From Promicromonospora panici (lineage in GTDB: Bacteria; Actinomycetota; Actinomycetes; Actinomycetales; Cellulomonadaceae): a stretch of DNA of 64,000 nucleotides. The notes beneath the pieces are model-generated. The model made no database searches. It worked only from the letters and a program-made list of their open reading frames with translations, and was not told the origin of the DNA. Both the position numbers and the translations under genes were made by a program. The stretch spans positions 1 to 64,000 of the forward strand of contig NZ_UWYY01000027.1 of the NCBI RefSeq assembly GCF_900608595.1, written 5' to 3'. Shown piece by piece: positions 16,648 to 25,772 of this stretch (positions within the stretch are counted from its first letter, which is position 1; each line of letters opens with the position of its first letter).

Positions 16648-19600
16648 TCAGTCGAGCGGGTGAGGCCAGACCGGAGGCGCCTCCGGACGCCGGTAGTCCC
16701 GCTGGGGCTCCGGTTCGGGTTCCGCCTGCCATTGCGGCGCCTGGTGCTGCGGCCCCTGGTGCTGGGACGCCTCGTACTGCGGCGCCTCGTACTGGGCCGG
16801 CTGGTGTCGTGGTGGGTTCGGCCACTCCTGCTGCGCGGACGCCTGCCGGTGCTGCGGCGCCTGCCGCGGCGGCTCCTGCCACTGTGGTGGTGCCTGCTGC
16901 TGGGTCCGCGACGGCTGCGGGTTCGGCGCCTGCCCGGGCCAGGCGGGCGGATGCTGCTGGGGCGTGGCCTGCCGGGCGGGAGCCCTGCGGGCCGGCCCAT
17001 CGTGGTGAGCCGCGTGCTGGGGCGGCAGGTGTGCCGGCGTGCCTTGCGCGGGACGGGCCTGCGCGCCCTGCCCGGAGTGAGGCTGAACGGGGCGGATCTG
17101 CGCGGGCGGAGCTTGCGCCGGCGTCGGCCTGCTGTGCCGGCCCGGACGGGACTGACCCGGCTCCTGCCAGGTGCCGGACGAGGTGGGCGACGACGTGGGC
17201 GACGGCTCCGCGGTCGGCGGCCACGCCTGCATCGCCGGAGCGGCCTGGGGAACGGGACTGCCCTGGCCGACCGGTGCAGCCCCCCGCGCCTGCCGCTGGG
17301 CCGCTGCCTGCCGCCCGACGGTCTGGAAGGCGCCCGTCGCGACGCTGGGGAACGCGCCGGTCAGCGGCCTGCGCGCGGTGCGTCCGGCCGCCTCGTCCGC
17401 CGCGCGCCGCCGTTCGGCCCGCCCCTCGAAGAGCGTGTAGATCACCGGCACGACGTACAGGGTGAGCAGGGTCGAGGAGACGAGCCCGCCGATCACCACG
17501 AGCGCGAGCGGCTGCGAGATGAACGCCCCGCCGCCCGTCACACCGATCGCCATGGGCGTCAGCGCGAAGACCGTGGCCAGCGCCGTCATGACGATGGGGC
17601 GGAGCCGCTTGCGCGAGCCCTCGCGTACCGCCTCGTCGAGACCCATGCCGTCGTGGCGGTACTGGTTGATCAGGTCGATGAGCACGATCGCGTTGGACAC
17701 GACGATGCCGACCAGCAGCAGCGTGCCGATCAGCGCGGGTACGCCGAGCGGAGTGTCCGTGGCGACCAGCGTGATCAGGGCGCCCACTGCCGCGAACGGG
17801 ACGGAGACCAGCAGGATGAACGGCTGCGCCAGGCTGCGGAAAGCGGCCACCATCACGATGAACACGAGGGCTATCGCCGCCAGGAGCGCCATGCCCAGGT
17901 CGTTGAAGGCCTCGGCCTGGTCGGCGGCGGCGCCACCCACTGACACCGTCGCACCGGCCGGCAGGTCCAGGGCGCCGATCTCCGCGTTCACCGCGTCGGT
18001 GACCGCGCCCAGGTCGTCCCCGGCGGGGGTCACGGACACGGTGGCGGACCGGTCGCCGTCGATCCGGCTGATCGACGTCGGCGTCTTGGCGACTTTCACG
18101 TTCGCGACGTCGCTCAGCGGCACGGTGCCGGCCGCCGTCGGGACCGGGATCTCCCCGATCTCGGCCATCGTGGTCGGCACCGCGCCGGCGGTGAGCGTGA
18201 CGCCGACGGGGCCCTCGGCGGTGTGCAGCTCACCCATCTCCTGCGATCCTGTCATCGCGGCCGACGCGATCCCGGTCACCTGCGTCTCGGTGAGCCCGTA
18301 CTCCGCCGCGGCCCTGCGGTCGACGGTCACCTCGACGATCTCCTGCGCGGTGGACAGGTCGTTGCTGACCTCGGCGACTCCCTTCAGCCCGCCCATCGCG
18401 TCCTGGAGCATGTTCGTGGCCTCGGTCAGCGCCGCGTCGTCACGTGCGCTGACCACCAGGTCGATCGAGGACGTGCCCACGGAGTCGCCGGCGGAGACGG
18501 AGACCTCCGTCGCCGGCGCCTCGGTCAGCCCGGCGGTGGCGGCGCGGATGTCCGCGGCGGCGTCCGCGCCGTCGGCGTCCTCGTCGAGCGTGACCGCGAA
18601 CGATGCCTTGAGTCCTGCGCTCGCGCCGCCGAACGCGGCCATCGACATGTCGCCCGCGCTGCCGACGGTGGTCTGCACGCTGTCGACGGCGCCGACGTCG
18701 GCCAGGGCCGCCTCCACCTGCTTCGCCGCCTCGTCCTGCCCCTTGAGCGACGTGCCCGGCGCATAGTGCTGCGTGACGGTCACCGTGTTCTGACCGCTGT
18801 CCCCGAGAAAGCTGGTCTCGATGTTCGGGACGAGGGCCACCGTGCCACCCAGCATCGCGACGGCGACCCCGATGGTGACGATCGGCCGCGCGAGCGCCCC
18901 GTTCAGCGACGGCACGTAGATGCGCTGCCAGATGCCGCGGCTCTCCTTCTCCTCGGCGGCGGCGCGGGCGAGCGCGGCGCCGCGGCCGAGCTTCTCCGGG
19001 GGACGGATGAACCAGTACGCCAGCACCGGCACGATCGTCAGGGCCACGACGAGCGACGCCAGCATCGCTATCGACACGGTCAGGGCGAACGGCCGGAACA
19101 GCTCGCCCACCATGCCGCCCACGAACGCGATGGGCAGGAACACCGCGACCGTGCAGATCGTGGAGGCGGCGATGGCCCCGCCGACCTCGCGCACGGCAGC
19201 GAGGATCGCCTCGGTCCGCTCCTCGCCGTACGACATGTGCCGCTTGATGTTCTCGATCACGACGATCGCGTCGTCGACGACGCGGCCGATCGAGATGGTA
19301 AGAGCGCCCAGCGTCAGGATGTTCAGCGTGTAGCCGCCCGCGTTCATGGCGATGAACGTCACCGCGAGCGAGAGCGGGATCGAGATCGCGGACACCAGCG
19401 TCGACCGCATCGACATCAGGAACACGAGGATGATGAGCACCGCGAACAGCAGACCGAGGCCACCCTCGGTAGCCAGGCCGTGGATCGAGTCCTCGACGAA
19501 CGGGGCCTGGTCGAACACGACTGCCGTGTTGACGTCGCGGTCGGTCAGGGTGTCGGCCACCTCGGGCTCGGCGAGCGCCTCCTCGATCGCGTGCGACACC

Positions 19601-20616
19601 TCGACGGTGTTGGCCTCCGGCGTCTTCGTGATGGCCAGGCCCAGCGAGGGCGACCCGTCGAGGCGGGAGTACGACGTCGCCTCGACCGGCTTGAGCTGGA
19701 CCGTCGCGACGTCGCCGACCAGCGCCGGACTGTCCGGTGTGACGGGCGTGGTCGGGTCCGTCGGCAGAGCGCCGGCCAGGGCGTCGGTGCCGGCCTCTGG
19801 GTCACCGGTACCCGCTCCGGCGTCGGTCCCTGCGCCAGCGTCCGCTCCGGTGCCCGCGCCCGGGGCGGCGGTTCCTCCAGGAACGACGGGGAGCTCCTTG
19901 AGCTGGTCGACCATGTCGACCGGTTTGCCGAGCTGTACGGACCAGGCGCGGCCGCCTTCCGTGATCTCCCCGGCCGGCATGACGACGCCGTTGTCCTGCA
20001 GCACCGTGGTCAGGTCCTGCGTCGTCAGGCCGGCCGCCGCGAGCTTCTCCTGGTCGGGCTGGACGCGGACCTCGGTCTCGGTCTGCCCGGTCACCGAGAC
20101 CGAGCGCACACCCTCGACGTCCTCCAGCCCTGGCACGACCACGTTCTCGACCGTGTCCGCGAGGGCGTTGGGGCTCTTGTCTCCCGAGACGGCCATCTGG
20201 ACCACGGGCACGTCGTCGACGGAGCCGGTGGTCACCTGCGGGCTGACATCCTCGGGCAGCGCGGGCTGCACGCCCGCGATCGCGGTCTGCAGGCGCTGGG
20301 TGGCGGCCTCCATGTCGGTGCCATAGGTGAACTCGATGGTCGTCAGCGAGACGCCGGTGGACGCCGTCGAGCGGACCGACGCGACCCCGTCGATCGAGCC
20401 GACCGCGTCCTCGATCACGTCGGTGACCTGCTCCTCGACGACCTCAGGCGACGAACCCGGGTACTGCGCGCTCACGATTCCCGTCGGGAGCTGCAGGGAC
20501 GGGATCAGCTCCTGCTTCAGGGACGTCATGCTCAGTACCCCGAACGCAGCTATCGCGATCGTCACCAGAGCCACGACGGCTCGGTTCGCGAGGGACAGCC
20601 GGGCGAGATGGAACAC
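16648..20616 (-). CDS. RND-family efflux transporter (HAE1/AcrB-like) with long disordered tail
   Basis: The 1322-residue permease starts at GTG 20616 (MFHLARLSLANRAVVALVT), preceded by GGAG. RND landmarks are present: porter repeats, TM2-6 with SIGRVVDDAIVVIENIKRH, and the second half GTLLLVGIVVSNAIVLIDLINQYRHDG. Two additions are unusual. One is an Ala/Gly/Asp/Thr-rich insert at about 243-300. The other is a 256-residue C-terminal cytoplasmic tail from about 1067, rich in Gln, Pro, Ala and His, with short Tyr-Glu-Ala-Pro-Gln repeats. No adaptor protein gene is adjacent, as expected in a bacterium without an outer membrane. The substrate is unknown. Confidence 0.9.
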   Translation of the reverse strand: MFHLARLSLANRAVVALVTIAIAAFGVLSMTSLKQELIPSLQLPTGIVSAQYPGSSPEVVEEQVTDVIEDAVGSIDGVASVRSTASTGVSLTTIEFTYGTDMEAATQRLQTAIAGVQPALPEDVSPQVTTGSVDDVPVVQMAVSGDKSPNALADTVENVVVPGLEDVEGVRSVSVTGQTETEVRVQPDQEKLAAAGLTTQDLTTVLQDNGVVMPAGEITEGGRAWSVQLGKPVDMVDQLKELPVVPGGTAAPGAGTGADAGAGTDAGAGTGDPEAGTDALAGALPTDPTTPVTPDSPALVGDVATVQLKPVEATSYSRLDGSPSLGLAITKTPEANTVEVSHAIEEALAEPEVADTLTDRDVNTAVVFDQAPFVEDSIHGLATEGGLGLLFAVLIILVFLMSMRSTLVSAISIPLSLAVTFIAMNAGGYTLNILTLGALTISIGRVVDDAIVVIENIKRHMSYGEERTEAILAAVREVGGAIAASTICTVAVFLPIAFVGGMVGELFRPFALTVSIAMLASLVVALTIVPVLAYWFIRPPEKLGRGAALARAAAEEKESRGIWQRIYVPSLNGALARPIVTIGVAVAMLGGTVALVPNIETSFLGDSGQNTVTVTQHYAPGTSLKGQDEAAKQVEAALADVGAVDSVQTTVGSAGDMSMAAFGGASAGLKASFAVTLDEDADGADAAADIRAATAGLTEAPATEVSVSAGDSVGTSSIDLVVSARDDAALTEATNMLQDAMGGLKGVAEVSNDLSTAQEIVEVTVDRRAAAEYGLTETQVTGIASAAMTGSQEMGELHTAEGPVGVTLTAGAVPTTMAEIGEIPVPTAAGTVPLSDVANVKVAKTPTSISRIDGDRSATVSVTPAGDDLGAVTDAVNAEIGALDLPAGATVSVGGAAADQAEAFNDLGMALLAAIALVFIVMVAAFRSLAQPFILLVSVPFAAVGALITLVATDTPLGVPALIGTLLLVGIVVSNAIVLIDLINQYRHDGMGLDEAVREGSRKRLRPIVMTALATVFALTPMAIGVTGGGAFISQPLALVVIGGLVSSTLLTLYVVPVIYTLFEGRAERRRAADEAAGRTARRPLTGAFPSVATGAFQTVGRQAAAQRQARGAAPVGQGSPVPQAAPAMQAWPPTAEPSPTSSPTSSGTWQEPGQSRPGRHSRPTPAQAPPAQIRPVQPHSGQGAQARPAQGTPAHLPPQHAAHHDGPARRAPARQATPQQHPPAWPGQAPNPQPSRTQQQAPPQWQEPPRQAPQHRQASAQQEWPNPPRHQPAQYEAPQYEASQHQGPQHQAPQWQAEPEPEPQRDYRRPEAPPVWPHPLD

Positions 20617-21010
20617 GAAGACTCCACGGTGCGGACGAGGATCGGGCAAACGGAGCGACGCCGCCGTCGTGGCCTGGGACGGACCAACGGGGTGAAACCG
20701 ACCGAACTTACAGAGTAGGGCAGTATCCTGCACCGTCGGCAAGCCCAGCTGCGGCTTGCTTCCTGGGCGGCGCCGTGCCTGGCCGGGTGCCTGAGGACCC
20801 GTTCAGACGCTCCGGTCCCATCCCGTCCGCACCGTGGCCGGGACCATCGTCACAGCTCGGACATGGCCTCCTCGGGTGTTCCCTCGATCCGCCCCCCACC
20901 CCTTGTTCCCCACCGACACCCCTGCTCACAGGCCTGCTCGAACGACTCAATCAGGACCTGGACGCTTTCCGGCGCGACCCGGACGACTGAGCGGGGTTCC
21001 AAAGAACTAT
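20617..21010. other. Gene-free stretch upstream of the RND gene
   Basis: No convincing gene is seen in this 394-bp stretch. It must hold the RND promoter. One plus-strand frame near 20910-20990 ends in LLERLNQDLDAFRRDPDD, which looks protein-like, but the sequence before it is proline-rich noise with no start signal. It may be a decayed gene end. Confidence 0.4.
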
Positions 21011-21053
21011 TTGCAAAGACCTGCTTGCAAAGATGTGTTGGCGTGCGTAGGGT
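21011..21053 (+). promoter_or_regulatory. Promoter with two TTGCAAAGA direct repeats
   Basis: TTGCAAAGA occurs at 21011-21019 and 21025-21033. The second copy supplies a -35 (TTGCAA). After exactly 17 bp comes a -10-like TAGGGT (21048-21053). The gene start is 48 bp further. Repeats overlapping the -35 suggest a regulator site, perhaps for the ArsR-type protein encoded second in the unit. Confidence 0.55.
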
Positions 21054-21101
21054 GTGGTCCACGAGCTACCCCGCCCCGAACCCCAGAACCAGGAGATCGC
21101 G

Positions 21102-21317
21102 ATGAGCGCCTACGCACCTGCCGCCCGGACCGTCGTTCCGCAGTCCGTCGCGATCCGCCGCACGGCGGCCTCAGCCGCCGGTCGGCGGCCGGCCCCGCAG
21201 CGCAAGGTCGACCGCGAAGCGCAGCGCCGCGAGATCGAGCGCGCCGAGCGACAGCGCGCCCAGTCCGAGCGCGTGCGCGACAACACGGCGGCGCGCCACC
21301 CCCTCTCCCTGCGCTGA
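21102..21317 (+). CDS. Small basic hypothetical protein
   Basis: The gene encodes 71 residues beginning MSAYAPAARTVVPQSVAIRR. An AGGAG ribosome site lies 6-7 bases before the ATG. The second half is a strongly charged Arg/Glu/Gln helix (REAQRREIERAERQRAQSER). No family was recognised. The good ribosome site, promoter match and position directly before an ArsR-type gene support a real gene. It may bind nucleic acid given its charge, but that is only a guess. Confidence 0.55.
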   Translation: MSAYAPAARTVVPQSVAIRRTAASAAGRRPAPQRKVDREAQRREIERAERQRAQSERVRDNTAARHPLSLR

Positions 21318-21373
21318 CCATCCGGTCCCGCGGCAGCGGCGTCCGGTCCTTGCGTGCTGACCATCCGGTCCCG
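21313..21373. repeat. 18-bp direct repeat before the ArsR-type gene
   Basis: GCTGACCATCCGGTCCCG is found at 21313-21330 and again at 21356-21373. The first copy contains the stop of the small gene. It may be a local duplication or a regulatory element for the 84-bp gap before the ArsR-type start. Confidence 0.6.
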
Positions 21374-21401
21374 GCGTCGACGAGTGGGTAACGTCCTGCC
21401 T

Positions 21402-22109
21402 ATGGCGACAGCGCACAAGGACTCCCCGGACAGAAAGGCGGGTCCGGACTCCCCTACTCCGTCGACACCGCCCGTGCTGCGTGTGGCCCCGGACGAGCCC
21501 GGTCCCGCGAGCGTCGTCGGCCCACCACCGGAGCTCGGCCCCGAGGCGCTGCGCGCGCTCGCTCATCCCCTTCGCATCCGCATCCTCGACCTGCTGCCGA
21601 GCCGCGGGCCCCTCACGGCCAGCAAGCTGGGCGAGATCGTCGGCGAGTCCAGCGGCTCGACGAGCTATCACCTGCGCCAGCTCGCCAAGCACGGCCTCGT
21701 CCGCGAGGTCGAGGGCAAGGGCACGGCCCGGGAGCGCTGGTGGGAGCGCACGCCCGGGGGGTTCAGCATCTCCAGCGCCGGAAAGGACTCCCCGGCGAGC
21801 CGACAGACCGCCGAGGCCGTCAACATGGAGTTCCTCCGCCTGCGCAACGAACGGGTCATGGCGTTCGTCCGCAAGGGGCAGGAGATGGACGAGGCCACCC
21901 TGCAGTCGTGGCTCGGAACCACCACCTTCATGACGTCAAACAAGTGGGCCACGCCCGAACAGATGAAGGCGATCATCGAGGCCTGGGAGCGGTTCGCGGC
22001 GGAACACATCGATCCGCTCAACGGTCAGGAAGCCGGGCCCGGGATGGTGCCGCTCGAGATCCACTTCGACGTGTTTCCCACGGTCGACCCGGAGGGCAAC
22101 CCGCTCTGA
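21402..22109 (+). CDS. ArsR-type winged-helix regulator with C-terminal effector domain
   Basis: The 235-residue protein has an N-terminal flexible part of 45 residues. The winged helix is at about 48-115 (EALRALAHPLRIRILDLLPSRGPLTASKLGEIVGESSGSTSYHLRQLAKHGLVREVEGKG). The C-terminal half carries helical segments typical of larger ArsR-like regulators. No cysteine metal site is evident, so it is not an obvious arsenic sensor. It follows the small basic protein in the same direction and may act on the repeat-bearing promoter at 21011. Confidence 0.82.
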   Translation: MATAHKDSPDRKAGPDSPTPSTPPVLRVAPDEPGPASVVGPPPELGPEALRALAHPLRIRILDLLPSRGPLTASKLGEIVGESSGSTSYHLRQLAKHGLVREVEGKGTARERWWERTPGGFSISSAGKDSPASRQTAEAVNMEFLRLRNERVMAFVRKGQEMDEATLQSWLGTTTFMTSNKWATPEQMKAIIEAWERFAAEHIDPLNGQEAGPGMVPLEIHFDVFPTVDPEGNPL

Positions 22110-22189
22110 CGGATACGGTCTGCCGTGAGCAGATCTGCGGCGGGCAGAGATCGCTGTCCACAGGTCAGGCGCCGGGCGATGGTGGAGAC

Positions 22190-22792
22190 ATGACCGAGAC
22201 ACCCCACACCCAGCCCTTCGACGATCACCTCTCAGCGCGTCTGCTGCACCAGCGCATAGTCCTGATCGGCACCGAGATCGACGACGCCGTCGCCAACCGC
22301 GTGACCTCCCAGCTGCTGCTGCTCTCCGCCGAGGACTCCGCCGCGGACATCGGCCTGTACATCAACTCCCCCGGCGGCTCCATCAGCGCCGGGCTCGCGG
22401 TCTACGACACGATGAAGCTGCTGCCGAACGCCGTCTCGACCGTAGCCGTCGGGTTCGCGGGCAGCGTGGGGCAGTTCCTGCTCGCCGCGGGAACCAAGGG
22501 CAAGCGGTACGCGCTACCGCACGCGCGGATCATGATGCACCAGCCTGCGGGCGAGGCGAGCGGCACGACGAGCGACGTCGTCATCCAGGCCGAGAACGTT
22601 CGGCACCTGAAGGACCTGGTGACCCGGCTGCAGTCGGAGCACACCGGCCAGCCCGTCGAGACGGTCGCCGCGGACTCCGAGCGCGACCGCTGGTTCACCG
22701 CGGAACAGGCGCTGGCCTACGGCATGATCGACAAGATCGTGGACCAGGTGAACGACGTCCGTCCGGGCGGCAGGAGGCGCGCCGGGCTCTGA
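22190..22792 (+). CDS. clpP: ClpP-family serine protease subunit
   Basis: The 200-residue protein shows the ClpP core (YINSPGGSISAGLAVYDTMKLL). The catalytic triad is intact: Ser92 in VGFAGSVGQFLLAAG, His117 in ARIMMHQPAG and Asp162 in VAADSERDRWFTAEQALAYGMID. A GGTGGAG ribosome site precedes the ATG. It is a single gene, not the usual clpP1-clpP2 pair beside tig and clpX, so it is probably an extra paralogue. It faces a ClgR-type regulator 25 bp away, tail to tail. With a Clp ATPase it would degrade unfolded or tagged proteins. Confidence 0.92.
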   Translation: MTETPHTQPFDDHLSARLLHQRIVLIGTEIDDAVANRVTSQLLLLSAEDSAADIGLYINSPGGSISAGLAVYDTMKLLPNAVSTVAVGFAGSVGQFLLAAGTKGKRYALPHARIMMHQPAGEASGTTSDVVIQAENVRHLKDLVTRLQSEHTGQPVETVAADSERDRWFTAEQALAYGMIDKIVDQVNDVRPGGRRRAGL

Positions 22793-22817
22793 ATCCGGCT
22801 CGAGGACTCCGGTCCCG

Positions 22818-23312
22818 TCACGCCGCGAGCAGCACAGCCTCGCCCCGCTGTCCGACGCCCGAAGCGCCTGCCGGTGCCGCGTGCTCGGCCTGCAGCGGGT
22901 GCCGCGACGACGAGAAGCCGGCAGAGCGGCGGGCCGCAGACGACAGGACGCGAACCCGCCGCCCTTCCTCCTGCGCCGCCAGCGCGAGAGCCAGCTCCGC
23001 CCACGCGCGTTCCACGAGGTCGACCAGCCGCATGCCGAGCGCTTCGCAGACGGCGGCGAGCACCTCCGACGAAGCCTCCTTGCGCCCCCGCTCGACCTCG
23101 GACAGGTAGGCCGTGGAGACCCTGGCATCCGTGGCGACATCGGCCAGCGTGCGACGCTGCTCGCGGCGCGTGCGCCGCAGGATGCCGCCCACCAGGTCAC
23201 GTAGCAGCGGCTCGCGAGTGTGTTCGAGCGTCCCCGGTCTGGCTCCGGGCCCGCCATCGTTCGTGGTGCCGAGCCCAGCAGTACTTGCGGTACCTATTGA
23301 GATCATTGCCAT
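22818..23312 (-). CDS. clgR: ClgR-type XRE-family regulator
   Basis: The 164-residue protein has an XRE helix-turn-helix at about 43-100 (LRRTRREQRRTLADVATDARVSTAYLSEVERGRKEASSEVLAAVCEALGM), a close match to ClgR, the activator of clp genes in actinobacteria. Two starts, at 23312 and 23306, are possible. The protein ends LLAA. In other actinobacteria ClgR is itself degraded by ClpP through a terminal Ala-Ala signal, so the ending fits a feedback loop. It is convergent with a clpP gene. No clear ClgR box was found in the short gaps here. Confidence 0.85.
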   Translation of the reverse strand: MAMISIGTASTAGLGTTNDGGPGARPGTLEHTREPLLRDLVGGILRRTRREQRRTLADVATDARVSTAYLSEVERGRKEASSEVLAAVCEALGMRLVDLVERAWAELALALAAQEEGRRVRVLSSAARRSAGFSSSRHPLQAEHAAPAGASGVGQRGEAVLLAA

Positions 23313-23489
23313 CTGCCCACTCCCGCCGTTGGTACCCGTCACGCTACCCAACCCCACGGACACCGCTGGTCGTTCCGGCGTCTGCTCCTGGCGTAAAGGC
23401 ATGGCGCGACGCGTGCGGGCTGGAACGACGGCGGGGTGCGTGTCAGTGGCTCCTGGCACGATGGGACCCCCGACCAGGAAAGGACAGTG

Positions 23490-25727
23490 GTGTTCGGATC
23501 TATCGAGGTGCGCGGAGCTCGCGAGAACAACCTGCAGGGAGTCTCGGTCGACATCCCCAAGCGGAAGCTCACGGTGTTCACCGGGGTTTCCGGTTCCGGC
23601 AAGAGCTCGCTCGTGTTCGGTACCGTCGCCGCTGAGTCGCGGCGCCTGATCGACGAGACGTACTCGGCATTTCTCCAGGGGTTCATGCCGTCGCGGCCGC
23701 GGCCCGACGTCGACACGCTCTCCAACCTGTCGGCGGCGATCGTCGTGGACCAGGAGCCCATGGGCGCCAACGCGCGCTCGACCGTCGGCACGGCCACCGA
23801 CGCCTACACGATGCTGCGCGTCATCTGGTCGCGGCTCGGCCAGCCGCACATCGGCGGGTCCAACCTCTTCTCCTTCAACGACCCGCACGGCATGTGCGGC
23901 AACTGCGAGGGCCTCGGCCGTGTCTCCGCGATCGACACCGACGCCCTCGTGGACCGCAGCAAGTCGCTGAACGAGGGCGCCATCACCTTCCCCAACTTCG
24001 GGGTGGGGAGCTGGTACTGGAAGGTCTACGCCGACTCCGGCCTGTTCGACGTCGACAAGCCGCTGGCGGACTACAGCGACACCGAATGGCACGACCTGAT
24101 GTACGGCGCCGAGCGCAAGATCGTCTCCGGCGGCATCAACGTCACCTACGAGTCGCTGGTTCCCAAGATCACGCGCCTCTACCTGGTCAAGGACGTCGAG
24201 TCGATGAAGGGCGCGATGCGGGCCGCCGTCGACCGCCTCGCCACGTTCACGGCATGCCCCGCGTGCGGCGGCACGCGGCTCAACGACCGGGCACGGTCGT
24301 CGCTCGTCAAGGGCAAGCACATCGGCGAGGCGGCGGCCATGCAGCTCACGGACCTGGCCGAGCTGGTCCGCGATCTCGCCGATCCCCAGGTCCAGCCCAT
24401 CCTCGACGGCCTCAACGATCTACTCGCCACGTTCGAACAGATCGGGCTGGGGTACCTGTCGCTGGACCGGGAGTCGTCGTCGCTGTCCGGCGGAGAGGCG
24501 CAGCGCACCAAGATGGTGCGGCACATGGGCTCGGCTCTGACGGACATGACCTACGTGTTCGACGAGCCGACCATCGGCTTGCACCCGCACGACGTGCGGC
24601 AGATGAACGCCCTGCTCCAGCGCCTGCGCGACAAGGGCAACACGGTGCTCGTCGTCGAGCACAAGCCCGAGGTCATGGCCGCGGCCGACCACCTCGTCGA
24701 CATGGGCCCGGGCGCCGGTACGCACGGCGGCACGGTGGTCTACGAGGGCGACATCGCGGGCCTGCGCATCTCCGGGACCGCCACGGGCAAGCACCTGGAC
24801 CAGGCGGTGACGCTCAAGGACCAGCCCCGCACGCCGACGGGTCGGCTCCGGATCGAGCACGCGAACCTGCACAACCTCCAGGACGTCTCGGTCGACGTCC
24901 CGCTCGGGGTGCTCGTCGCGGTGACGGGCGTGGCCGGGTCGGGCAAGAGCTCGCTCATCCACGGCTGCCTGCCGCGCGACGGCGTGACGTTCGTGGACCA
25001 GTCGGTGATCCGGGGGTCGCGTCGGTCCAACCCCGCCACGTACACCGGGATCCTCGAGCCGATCCGCAAGCAGTACGCCCGCGCCAACGGCGTCAAGCCG
25101 GCGCTGTTCAGCGCGAACTCCGCCGGCGCGTGCCCGGAGTGCAAGGGCGTGGGACTCATCTACACCGACCTCGCGTTCATGGCAGGCGTCGCGAGCGTGT
25201 GCGAGGCGTGCGAGGGCAAGCGGTTCACTGACGAGGTGCTCGGCTACACCTTGCGGGGAAAAAACATCGCCGACGTGCTCGCCATGTCCGTCGAGGAGGC
25301 GCTGGGCTTCTTCACGGAGAAGGCGGTGCTCCCGGTGCTGTCCCGGCTGTCCGACGTCGGGCTGGACTACATCTCCCTCGGACAGCACCTCAACACGCTG
25401 TCCGGCGGCGAGCGTCAACGGCTCAAGCTCGCCATCGAGATGGGCGGCGACACCCCGGCGTTCGTGCTCGACGAGCCCACCGCCGGCCTGCACATGCAGG
25501 ACGTCGACAACCTGGCGAGCCTGCTGGACCGCCTCGTCGACTCCGGCAGGTCGGTCATCGTGGTCGAGCACAACCTGTCGGTCGTCGCCCGCGCCGACTG
25601 GGTCATCGACATGGGCCCCGGGGGCGGGCACGACGGCGGCCGCGTCGTCTTCGAGGGCACGCCCGCCGACCTCGCACGTGAGGAGGCGTCGCTGACCGGC
25701 CGCCACCTCGCGGAACTGGTGGGCTGA
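23490..25727 (+). CDS. Short UvrA paralogue (UvrA2/drug-resistance type ABC ATPase)
   Basis: The 745-residue protein is far shorter than UvrA (about 950). Start GTG 23490 follows an AGGAAAGGA ribosome site. It has two ABC cassettes: Walker A motifs GVSGSGKSS near residue 30 and GVAGSGKSS near 485, with signatures SLSGGEAQR and LSGGERQR. Zinc-type pairs CPAC, CPEC and CEAC are seen. The shorter length fits absence of the UvrB-binding and insertion regions. Such proteins are linked to DNA-damage tolerance or drug resistance in actinobacteria and are not the main repair UvrA. Confidence 0.88.
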   Translation: MFGSIEVRGARENNLQGVSVDIPKRKLTVFTGVSGSGKSSLVFGTVAAESRRLIDETYSAFLQGFMPSRPRPDVDTLSNLSAAIVVDQEPMGANARSTVGTATDAYTMLRVIWSRLGQPHIGGSNLFSFNDPHGMCGNCEGLGRVSAIDTDALVDRSKSLNEGAITFPNFGVGSWYWKVYADSGLFDVDKPLADYSDTEWHDLMYGAERKIVSGGINVTYESLVPKITRLYLVKDVESMKGAMRAAVDRLATFTACPACGGTRLNDRARSSLVKGKHIGEAAAMQLTDLAELVRDLADPQVQPILDGLNDLLATFEQIGLGYLSLDRESSSLSGGEAQRTKMVRHMGSALTDMTYVFDEPTIGLHPHDVRQMNALLQRLRDKGNTVLVVEHKPEVMAAADHLVDMGPGAGTHGGTVVYEGDIAGLRISGTATGKHLDQAVTLKDQPRTPTGRLRIEHANLHNLQDVSVDVPLGVLVAVTGVAGSGKSSLIHGCLPRDGVTFVDQSVIRGSRRSNPATYTGILEPIRKQYARANGVKPALFSANSAGACPECKGVGLIYTDLAFMAGVASVCEACEGKRFTDEVLGYTLRGKNIADVLAMSVEEALGFFTEKAVLPVLSRLSDVGLDYISLGQHLNTLSGGERQRLKLAIEMGGDTPAFVLDEPTAGLHMQDVDNLASLLDRLVDSGRSVIVVEHNLSVVARADWVIDMGPGGGHDGGRVVFEGTPADLAREEASLTGRHLAELVG

Positions 25728-25772
25728 GCTCGCTCGGCGCCCACGCCCACGGCCTGACGCCGACCTCGTACG

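Noticed and set aside
20617..20742. N-terminal extension of the RND transporter
   Set aside because: The extra 42 residues have no membrane or conserved features. GTG 20616 has a ribosome site and directly precedes the first helix.
20775..20990. Small protein ending LLERLNQDLDAFRRDPDD
   Set aside because: Only the last 20 residues look protein-like. There is no start signal and the earlier part is proline-rich noise, so it is listed only as intergenic.
22793..23489. ClgR box near clpP or clgR
   Set aside because: I looked for the TTCGC-N5-GCG type pattern in the short gaps and found no convincing match.
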